Shown: piece after piece, positions 54,463 to 62,404 of the stretch | How positions within the stretch are numbered: position 1 is the first letter of the stretch | Layout: each line of letters begins with the position of its first letter | Source: Calothrix sp. PCC 7716 | Lineage (GTDB): Bacteria; Cyanobacteriota; Cyanobacteriia; Cyanobacteriales; Nostocaceae | Reading direction: 5' to 3' | Length of the DNA: 64,000 nt | Assembly: GCF_019977735.1 (NCBI RefSeq) | Contig: NZ_AP025018.1 | Location: 7,196,580-7,260,579 of the forward strand | Notes under the pieces: model-generated | Seen by the model: only the letters and a program-made list of their open reading frames with translations | Told to the model about the DNA's origin: nothing | Databases searched by the model: none | Program-made: the position numbers and the translations under genes

Positions 54463-55170
54463 GTGTCAAATATTACAGTGGTTATGGCATCAAAAAATAC
54501 ATTGTCTGAAAGTATGGAATTTCAATCTAAAACTCGCCTCCTGCTTGCTTTGTGGGATTTAGGCGCCACGAAGCAGGAAGTCAAAAAAGGTGATCTTACA
54601 AAGCGAATTGTAACAAAGGGTAAGAAAGTCGCTGATTATCAAAATGTATTTAGCGAACTAGAGAAACAAGGAGCGATTATAGTTTCTAAGAAAGGATATT
54701 CGCTTGCAACTCCAGAGGGTTTGGAGGTTTTGAGCCAAGGTTTAAGAAGCTCAGATTTCCGTTTTGAAGGGACTATCGTTGGTACTTGGGCAGCAAATGC
54801 ACTTTTAAAGTGGATAGGTGAAATGAATGGTACTGTGCCTAATACATCTATATTAATGAATGGCATGAATGGCGCCAAAAGTGGTATTGAATCTTATAAG
54901 GAGTTTGAGCAAGTTGTATTAGAAACTTATAAGAAATTAAACCATAACCATAAATTAAATAATTTAGTACCAATTTACCAAATGCGAAGAGAAATTGGTG
55001 AGTGCATTAGCCGAGAAAATTTTGATGATTGGCTACTAGAAATGCAAGCTAATGAAGTTTTTCAACTAATGGCGGGAGAAATGCGAGATATAACTCCAGA
55101 TAAGCGTGAAGATTCTATTACCATTCCTGGAGGTGGATTAAGATACTACGCCAAACACTTAAATTCGTGA
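54463..55170 (+). CDS. winged-helix protein, first gene of the ATPase-nuclease operon
   Basis: A 235-residue protein. Residues 20-85 look like a winged helix (SKTRLLLALWDLGATKQEVK, FSELEKQGAIIVSKKGYSLA, TPEGLEVL). The C-terminal 140 residues contain no domain I know. The frame opens with GTG at 54463; ATGs at 54484 and 54514 are alternatives, and no ribosome site decides between them. It is 36 bases upstream of the AAA+ gene. A DNA- or RNA-binding sensor or regulator of the ATPase is the likely role. Confidence 0.7.
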   Translation: MSNITVVMASKNTLSESMEFQSKTRLLLALWDLGATKQEVKKGDLTKRIVTKGKKVADYQNVFSELEKQGAIIVSKKGYSLATPEGLEVLSQGLRSSDFRFEGTIVGTWAANALLKWIGEMNGTVPNTSILMNGMNGAKSGIESYKEFEQVVLETYKKLNHNHKLNNLVPIYQMRREIGECISRENFDDWLLEMQANEVFQLMAGEMRDITPDKREDSITIPGGGLRYYAKHLNS

Positions 55171-55206
55171 ATTATACCTAGCTAACTATAGTAAGATAAA
55201 AACACT

Positions 55207-57189
55207 ATGAACAATTCCGGTGTTTCAGCAAAAGAAACAATTGATGCCGCAATTCAAAGTTACAACCCATTTATTAATGCTGGGATTGTTAAAGAACAAG
55301 ATGTCTGGGGAGAAGGATTCCCAGATATGCCAACGTTAAATGCCCATGCTTCGGATGCTGTTTTTCAAGCGCTTGAAATGGTACGTACCAGTCAATCGGC
55401 TCAAGAGAAAGTAACATCAATTTCTATAACTGCTCAACAAGGAGTAGGAAAAACTCATCTTCTTAGTCGCATTCGCCATCGACTTAAAACAGATGGAACG
55501 GCTTTTTTTGTTTATGCAGGAGTAAATAATTATACAGACTTAAACTTGGTTAAATACCAATTTCAACAAACTTTAGTAGACAGTTTTAGTAATACTGGTA
55601 GTACTGATGTAATGCAGTGGCAAGAAGTAGCGACTGCAATGGCAAATGAAGGTTTTAAAGCGATTAATGCAAATGCTCCTAGTCTTTCACCAGAGGACTT
55701 GGTAGAAAAATTTGATAAAGTCTGTGCAAGTTGGTCTGCCAAAAATAAAAATTTAATGGACAGACTGATTAAAGAAGTTCTAAAAACAAAACCAAGTGCA
55801 GACCCTTATTTTGTACGAGCAATTCTATGGACGCTATCAGAGACTCAGGCAGCTTTTGCAACTAAATGGTTATCTGGTAATGAATTAGCGAATTCCAATG
55901 CTGATGCACTCGGTTTACCAAATCTGAGCAAGAGCAGTCAGGACAGGGAAGCTGAAGCTCTAAAAAGTATTCAGCAAATTTTGAATTTAGTTAGCTTTTA
56001 TAAACCAGTAGTCATTTGCTTTGACGAGATAGACGTAGAGAATAACTGTAGCGATGATGGACTCCCCACTCCATCAGTAATAGCTGACCTAGTTAAACGT
56101 TTGCACGATACTCTCGAACAATTGGAACTTGGTAGAGGTATTGTTATTCTCACTGTTATGCTACCTGATACATGGACTAAGAAAGTCGATATAATGCCAG
56201 GTGGTACACCAGACAGAATTTCAACATATACACAGCGTAAACCTATTGATTTGAAAAATCTCAATAGCGATTCAATGGTTGAGTTAGTTAGTCTATGGCT
56301 TACAGATTTTTACAAATCAAAAAATTTAACACCTCCTTATACACTCTACCCGTTTGAAGAAAAAGAATTGAGAAAATATGGCGGGGGTGGATTAACTGTA
56401 AGAGAAGCTTTAAGATGGTGTGCAGAACATTTCAAGGTAGAAGACAACTCACTAGCTAAAGACCCATACGAAAGGTTTGAAATTGCTTTGAAGGCAGAAA
56501 GTGAAGTTGAACGTAGCAATTTATTAGAAGATAATACTCTAATTGCTTACGCTTTACGCTTTGCTTTTGAGACACTGAAAGGTCAAATCCTAGAAGGTGA
56601 AACTGCAACAGCTGAGAAATTAGAACAAGTAATAATTAACGAAATAGCTGACATCGAGCCAAAATCAAAAAATCAGAGTTGGATAAACTTTAAAATTATT
56701 GGTAAGGAGAAAGATAAAACTTTTAAGCTTGGCGTTTCTGTTCTTCAGAATTCAAATGGCAAAGCAGTAGGTGCAGGAATGTGGAGGTTAATAGAATATA
56801 ATACATTTGATATAACTAGAGGATGTTTAGTTCGCTCAAAAGATAAGAAAATTCGTAAGAACTGGGATTCTTATGTCTATCTCAATAAGCTTGTACAAAA
56901 CTTAGGAGGAGAATGGGTTGATTTAAAGAATGACGAAATTAGACCGCTTGTTGACTTGTTTTCTATATACCAGAAACGAAACAATTATCAACTTAGTGAG
57001 CAAGAAGTTATTGAGTTTTCTCAAAAAATCACCCGTGATAATCCTTTACTTCTAGAAATTTTAAGTGACCCTTCTGGTCAAATTGATGAGGATGCTGTTG
57101 AAGGAGAAGAGTTATTAAACGACTTCTTTAATCCATCTAGCACACAAGACACCGACGATTCGGATGATTTGAGTGAGTTATTTACTTAA
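55207..57189 (+). CDS. AAA+ ATPase of the accessory operon
   Basis: A 660-residue P-loop ATPase. Walker A is SITAQQGVGKTHLL (residues 79-84 core) and Walker B is KPVVICFDEIDVEN (267-275). ILTVMLPDTW may hold sensor 1, and GGGLTVREALRWC an arginine-containing sensor 2-like region. The order resembles ORC/Cdc6-like or KAP-like ATPases, but I cannot assign a family. The last 50 residues are acidic (DEDAVEGEELLNDF, DTDDSDDLSELF). It ends three bases before the nuclease gene, so the two are translated together and probably form one complex. Confidence 0.75.
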   Translation: MNNSGVSAKETIDAAIQSYNPFINAGIVKEQDVWGEGFPDMPTLNAHASDAVFQALEMVRTSQSAQEKVTSISITAQQGVGKTHLLSRIRHRLKTDGTAFFVYAGVNNYTDLNLVKYQFQQTLVDSFSNTGSTDVMQWQEVATAMANEGFKAINANAPSLSPEDLVEKFDKVCASWSAKNKNLMDRLIKEVLKTKPSADPYFVRAILWTLSETQAAFATKWLSGNELANSNADALGLPNLSKSSQDREAEALKSIQQILNLVSFYKPVVICFDEIDVENNCSDDGLPTPSVIADLVKRLHDTLEQLELGRGIVILTVMLPDTWTKKVDIMPGGTPDRISTYTQRKPIDLKNLNSDSMVELVSLWLTDFYKSKNLTPPYTLYPFEEKELRKYGGGGLTVREALRWCAEHFKVEDNSLAKDPYERFEIALKAESEVERSNLLEDNTLIAYALRFAFETLKGQILEGETATAEKLEQVIINEIADIEPKSKNQSWINFKIIGKEKDKTFKLGVSVLQNSNGKAVGAGMWRLIEYNTFDITRGCLVRSKDKKIRKNWDSYVYLNKLVQNLGGEWVDLKNDEIRPLVDLFSIYQKRNNYQLSEQEVIEFSQKITRDNPLLLEILSDPSGQIDEDAVEGEELLNDFFNPSSTQDTDDSDDLSELFT

Positions 57190-57192
57190 GGT

Positions 57193-58617
57193 ATGGTCGA
57201 ATCAATTTTGCTTCAAACAGCGCTGTGTTTACCCGCTCCAGATGTTGAAGCGTTAGCTCAAGGACGAATGATTGTTGCAATGCCTCGGAGATATATAAAT
57301 CCGGGGCAACAATTTGTGCTTTGTCCTGTAGATGTTTCATTCCCTTGGCGCCAATACTATTACTCAAGCTTTTTCCCTACTGTCCAAACAAGTTTAGCTC
57401 AACTAACCTCACAAACAGTTCTAATTAAAACTTGGGCTAGATGTGAAACTTGCCAAATGCCTACTTCTGAAGCTTTTGATATATTATCACAGTCAACAGT
57501 TTGGACTAAACAAGGCTTATTACAAGCCCTTGGACAAAGACCAAATATTTTTCTAGCTTACTTGCGTGTTTACGATTTGCTTGAGCCTTTAGAAATTTCG
57601 TTGCAACTTCCTAATCGTCATTTTGTAGCATTATCACGACAGGTAAAAGTTGGCGATACATATCCTGTGCTAACAGATACTACTTTTGCTGCTCGTAAGC
57701 ATCGACTCGAAGAACTTCAACCACCATTACATCGGGAATTAGAGGAATTAGAAGGTGCCTTAACACCAATTACAAACCCTGCTGCGAAGCAATTAGAACA
57801 AGATATTCAAATATTCTTAGGTTGGAGGCGCCCATTACTCGCAGCATCCGACGATATAGATTTAAGCTGGATACATAAAATTGCTGAAGTTGGTAATTCA
57901 AGCGATGGACACAGCTTTGAAAAACTCGTTCGTAAAAGTTTATTAAAACTGGGCTTTACTGGTTCAGGACTTGACCCCGAAGGAAGCGGTGGCGCCGGAG
58001 GAATGGACTTTTATTGCGAATATCCATACCCAGTAGTCGGTGAGTGCAAAGCTACTAAATCAGAAAAAGTACCTGATAGTACTCCTGCACAACTTCTGAA
58101 AATAGGTATGAATCATTTGGGTAAAACGCAGTATGAAAACGCGGTTAAATTGATTGTAGCAGCAGGTGAGCTAAATTCCTTTGCAAAAAGAACAGCAACT
58201 GAAAATGGTATGAACGTAATTACACCAGAAACATTACAAAAATTAGTTGAGTTACAAGCCAATTATAAGAACTCGATTAATTTATTAGAACTTAAAGAGT
58301 GTTTGCAGCAGGCGCCATTTGGTATAGCTGATGAGAAAGTTAATAAATATATAGATAAAATCAATCAAGATATTAAACTGAGAGCGCAGTTAGTCGAGCT
58401 TGTTAAAAAATATCTGGAAAATACAGGCTACGAACGTGCAAGTGTTGATGCTCTACATGGTTTTGTTGCAGGGGCATCAATTAAAATTCAGCCACGAGAA
58501 CTACACGAAATATTAGTTGAACTATCATCACCACTTGCAGGTTATTTAGGACGAATTAAAGGCGAAGACTGGCGCCGTGATAGGTTTTACTTCCTTCGTG
58601 ATTTACTAATCTCCTAG
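57193..58617 (+). CDS. DUF1802-like domain fused to Mrr-like PD-(D/E)XK nuclease
   Basis: A 474-residue protein. Residues about 10-135 resemble DUF1802 (RRYINPGQQFVLCPVD, TWARCETCQ, FLAYLRVYDLLEPLEI). Residues about 225-340 are a restriction-endonuclease-like core of Mrr type: HSFEKLVRKSLLKLGFTGSG (Glu243), GGMDFYC (Asp272) and VVGECKATK (Glu284, Lys286), the D...ExK signature, all intact. It should cleave DNA. It follows the AAA+ ATPase after three bases. A truncated paralogue lies at 51759-53204. The first domain may read the target, a guess based on its faster divergence. Confidence 0.8.
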   Translation: MVESILLQTALCLPAPDVEALAQGRMIVAMPRRYINPGQQFVLCPVDVSFPWRQYYYSSFFPTVQTSLAQLTSQTVLIKTWARCETCQMPTSEAFDILSQSTVWTKQGLLQALGQRPNIFLAYLRVYDLLEPLEISLQLPNRHFVALSRQVKVGDTYPVLTDTTFAARKHRLEELQPPLHRELEELEGALTPITNPAAKQLEQDIQIFLGWRRPLLAASDDIDLSWIHKIAEVGNSSDGHSFEKLVRKSLLKLGFTGSGLDPEGSGGAGGMDFYCEYPYPVVGECKATKSEKVPDSTPAQLLKIGMNHLGKTQYENAVKLIVAAGELNSFAKRTATENGMNVITPETLQKLVELQANYKNSINLLELKECLQQAPFGIADEKVNKYIDKINQDIKLRAQLVELVKKYLENTGYERASVDALHGFVAGASIKIQPRELHEILVELSSPLAGYLGRIKGEDWRRDRFYFLRDLLIS

Positions 58618-58662
58618 TGTCAATATGCCTGCTTGATAATTGATTGCTAAATGCTTTGTATC
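58617..58662 (-). pseudogene. relict 3' end of an aspartic-protease gene
   Basis: The minus strand reads LAINYQAGILTLGD, stop, nearly the same as the end of the intact protease (LAVNYQAGILTLGD). It lies in the same place behind the nuclease gene as the intact one does behind the first paralogue. The rest of the gene is gone; the remaining 300 bases to 58960 show no gene. Confidence 0.7.
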
Positions 58663-58960
58663 GTCAAAAGCACCTTGTATTAAATTCTACTTTTCGTAAA
58701 ATTAAAAAATAGTTGGTAGCATTTTCTGCTATTAAATAATCATAATTATTCTTATTAAAGTAAGGCAGGAGCGTAAGGGATATTGCATAAATTTATGTAG
58801 GCGCTTGATGAAAAATTGCCAAAATATTTCTGCTTCCATGTTAGTCAGTTAAATTTTTTGGGAATACTTGTGTAAGCGTAGGCAATTCTCGCTTTGGTAT
58901 TGTCTACGTAATCTTACTATATTGGTTATTTACGTCTTAATATTCAACATCTATTGATAA

Positions 58961-61177
58961 ATGTCTATGTATACAGTCACTAATCGTGCTGCTACTATTG
59001 CTAGCATAATTGAAAAACGGCGCCCACTTGCAGAAAAAATTGCTCTGGTTGAAAATAACTTACAAACACTGTTTGATGCGTTACGTTCACTTGAAGAACA
59101 TCGTAAGCAGCTACTGACTCAAGTTGATGACGATGTTATTGGACGACTGCGAGATATTGATTTAACATCCTGGCAAAGTCGTATCGGAAATGAATGTAAA
59201 GCACTTTCTCAACTAAAAGCGCGGTTCTGTCGGAAAACATTAAATATAGGTGTGGTTGGACTCGCGCGACAAGGTAAAAGTCGCTTGCTACAAAGCTTAA
59301 CAGGACTGACTACAGCCGAAATTCCTGATGGTGATGGACAACACTGTACAGGTGTTCGCAGCACAATTTACCATAATCCATCTACAGAGACCTATGCTGA
59401 GGTTCTATTTCATTCCGAACGGTCGTTTTTAAATGAAGTAATTGCACCGTATTATGAGAAACTGCAATTAGGCGCCAAAGCAACATCACTTGAAGAATTT
59501 TCCCATAAATCCCTACCTGCATTACCTAAACACATTTCTGATTCCACTAAACTGGGAGCAATGTACGAACACTTGCAACGGTACTACATCAATTTTGATA
59601 AATACCAGCGTCTGTTACGGGAAACATCTGCTCTTCGTATATCTAGAAACCAGATTAGGGAGTACGTTGCACAAGACACACTTGATGGACAACGTATTTA
59701 CTTCAACTATCTGGCAGTAAAGGAAGTGAAAATTTTCTGTCAATTTCCAAATGCGGATATTGGCAACATTGCTTTAGTGGATATGCCAGGGTTAGGAGAT
59801 ACTGGGATTGGGGACGAAGAACGCTTAATGAAAACATTAGGACAAGATGTTGATGCCGTATTATTCGTGCGGATGCCTAAACCATCTGGCGACTATTGGG
59901 GTAAGTCTGATGTGGAATTATATGATACAGCTCGTGCCTCGTTACCTGATTTACCACTAGAGTTATGGTCTTTTATGGTATTAAACCGCATTGGTGGAAA
60001 TCCTCAGCTTGGTGATAATTTAAATAACTGTAAAGGTTTAGCCGGTGACATCACTAACAAACATATTAAAGTTATTAACCCTTTTATTGCAAATTGTGCA
60101 AGTTTAGAAGAAGCAGGTGGTGTACTAGACAATGTTTTAAATTATCTAACTAATAAAATAAATGACCTAGACGAAAAATATGCATCTACGTGTCAGCAAA
60201 AACTGACTCAGCTACAAAGTCATATTTTTGCTGAATTGCAAGAATGTCAAAATATTTTTACTTCCGAAGAGCAAACAGATGAAGAAGATGAAATATTTGA
60301 ATCTTTATTTGAGGAATTTTGGAACACCCTGACAAGTAGCCTTCTGAGTTTAGTGACTGAATTTAAAGAACAGTCTGATAACGATAATGACTTCCTCTTT
60401 TCAATAAATGATACTATTGCCAATTGCAAATCTAATACAGCAATTCCTTCTGACCTTAGAGAAATTAAGCAGAAGCACGATAGTATGGGTAGTTACAACA
60501 AAGCTTATGACCAATACTTAGATGAAGTCAGGACACGTTTAACACAACATTTTTTAACTTTAGATAAAGGTTTGAATTGTTCTATAGAAAAAGCTCAAAA
60601 AATGGTAGCACATGTACTGCTAGAACAAGGAGGTTTAAGAGGTTTAACCGAAAAACGAGGTATTGAGTTTCTCAAATTTATGGCAGAAGAACTACCTGAA
60701 AAACATAACAATCTCAAGCGAAGCTTTCAACTTTTATCAACTTTTGAACTTTCCTTCCGTGGGCTTGTTCAACCTCGTATCCGTAAACATCTAAATGATT
60801 TAAGACCTGATGCGAAAGTAATTCGGCTTTCTAGCTCACTATTAGAGGAGAAAATGCAAAAAGAGATACAGGAAAATTTACAAATACTTCATGCTGAAGC
60901 ACTTTATAAATGTAAAGAATCTTTAAATAGTATGTTAAGTGAGCCAAGTCAAGCAGCATTAGCAATAGTAGAAGAATTTGTAGACCAAGCTCTGCGGGCA
61001 AAAGGAGTAAATAAAGAATGGCGGCTATTTCTCAAAAAACAAAAAAGCAAGGTTTGGTCAGAAAAATTTGCTCAATTGAACCAACAATCTGAAATTAGGC
61101 AAAGATGGCTTGATATCGTGCGAAAAGCGATATTAGCAAATCAAGTAGAATTTATGCAATTTTTAAACTGTATATAA
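58961..61177 (+). CDS. dynamin-like large GTPase
   Basis: A 738-residue protein. An N-terminal coiled coil (about 15-90) precedes the GTPase: G1 NIGVVGLARQGKSRLLQS (residues 101-107), G3 VDMPGLGDTG, and a weak G4 (MVLNRIGGN) that departs from NKxD. The C-terminal 330 residues are helical, as in bacterial dynamin-like proteins, without a transmembrane helix. Such GTPases serve in membrane remodelling and in several anti-phage systems. The next gene starts 12 bases downstream. Confidence 0.75.
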   Translation: MSMYTVTNRAATIASIIEKRRPLAEKIALVENNLQTLFDALRSLEEHRKQLLTQVDDDVIGRLRDIDLTSWQSRIGNECKALSQLKARFCRKTLNIGVVGLARQGKSRLLQSLTGLTTAEIPDGDGQHCTGVRSTIYHNPSTETYAEVLFHSERSFLNEVIAPYYEKLQLGAKATSLEEFSHKSLPALPKHISDSTKLGAMYEHLQRYYINFDKYQRLLRETSALRISRNQIREYVAQDTLDGQRIYFNYLAVKEVKIFCQFPNADIGNIALVDMPGLGDTGIGDEERLMKTLGQDVDAVLFVRMPKPSGDYWGKSDVELYDTARASLPDLPLELWSFMVLNRIGGNPQLGDNLNNCKGLAGDITNKHIKVINPFIANCASLEEAGGVLDNVLNYLTNKINDLDEKYASTCQQKLTQLQSHIFAELQECQNIFTSEEQTDEEDEIFESLFEEFWNTLTSSLLSLVTEFKEQSDNDNDFLFSINDTIANCKSNTAIPSDLREIKQKHDSMGSYNKAYDQYLDEVRTRLTQHFLTLDKGLNCSIEKAQKMVAHVLLEQGGLRGLTEKRGIEFLKFMAEELPEKHNNLKRSFQLLSTFELSFRGLVQPRIRKHLNDLRPDAKVIRLSSSLLEEKMQKEIQENLQILHAEALYKCKESLNSMLSEPSQAALAIVEEFVDQALRAKGVNKEWRLFLKKQKSKVWSEKFAQLNQQSEIRQRWLDIVRKAILANQVEFMQFLNCI

Positions 61178-61189
61178 AAAGGTAAGAAA

Positions 61190-62158
61190 ATGCAAAAAAT
61201 CAATATTACAATGCTCGGGCCTAGCGGTATTGGTAAAACTAGCTTGATAACAGCTATGTTCCATCAGTTTATGGAAAAAGTTAGTATCACAAGTTTACAG
61301 TTAATACCCAGTAGCGAAACATGACGAGAAATTGAAGATTACTTAGCACAGCTAAAGTATCTAGTCAGCAGCAATAATTTCCAAGCAGAAGGAGGAGTGA
61401 AGCAGACAAAAGAACCTACGTCTCTCTATTATAATATTAGTCAGACATCTATAAATCCTTTGCTACAAGTCCATTTTCAAGATTTTCCTGGAGGTTACAT
61501 AGAATCAGAAGGTACTAAAGAAGAGATACAGAAAGTGGAAAAATTTTTAGAAGAATCATGCGCTGTTATCATACCAATAGATGCTGCTGCTCTCATGGAA
61601 AGGGAAGGCAAATGGCATGAAAAAACTAACCAACCAACAGTCATTACAAATTTGCTCAAAAAAGCTTACCAAAACCTGAATTCTCCAAGACTTGTTATCT
61701 TAGTTCCAGTAAAATGTGAAACTTATATGCAGGAACCAAACTCAGAACAAAAATTGCTGAATCAGGTAAAAGAGAAATATTCTGAGTTGCTAGATTTTTT
61801 AAGAACACCAAATTCAGCCACATATGTATCTGTTGTTGTAACACCTGTACAAACTGTTGGTAATTTAAAATTTTCTCGTATAGAAGGAGAAGATGAAGAA
61901 GAACCAAAGTTTTATTTTAGACAAACTGAGCGTAATGTCGCTTATGCTCCTAAAGATGCAGAACAACCACTTCAGTATTTATTTAGCTTTTGTTTAAAAC
62001 TCCATGCAGAGCAAAAGCTTTTTCCTGGAATCAATTTTATTAATAATTTAGCAGGTATAGATAATCCATTTAGGCAAGCAGCGTTACAAGTTGCTAGAGG
62101 ACGCAAAAGAACTGGTGGATTTGCTGTGTTACAAGGTCAGAACTGGTTAGATATTTAG
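61190..62158 (+). pseudogene. small GTPase-like protein interrupted by in-frame TGA
   Basis: From the ATG at 61190 the frame gives INITMLGPSGIGKTSLITAM (G1, residues 9-16), stops at TGA 61322-61324 (codon 45), then continues open to 62158 in the same frame with QVHFQDFPGGYIES (G3-like DxxG) and LVILVPVKCETYM (G4-like). Whole length would be 322 residues. It resembles TRAFAC GTPases found in conflict systems. TGA from CGA is a single C-to-T change. It may be a recent mutation, a sequencing error or genuine read-through. Downstream codons look intact, which argues for a recent event. Confidence 0.7.
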
Positions 62159-62174
62159 CTTTTTAAGGTAATTA

Positions 62175-62404
62175 TTGGACTTTGGACAAAAAAGGTTTGC
62201 TTACGTACTAATGTCCTAAGAAAATTTAATCATTTTTAATTATGCTTCCAGTTTATTGTATTAATTTTGCTGAACATTAACGTGAACTAATGCGAACTTA
62301 GGTACTGTTTTGTTGAGTTATAAAAATAGCTATCAGTATCTCAATACATTGTATTATCAGAACATACTATGTACCAAATCTACTGATTTGGACTTTGGAC
62401 AAAA
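62175..62404. repeat. 17-bp direct repeat flanking the left end of an IS
   Basis: TTGGACTTTGGACAAAA occurs at 62175-62191 and 62388-62404, 213 bases apart. The second copy lies immediately inside the left terminal repeat of the IS. The first copy may be a relict of an earlier or nested element of the same kind. Confidence 0.6.
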
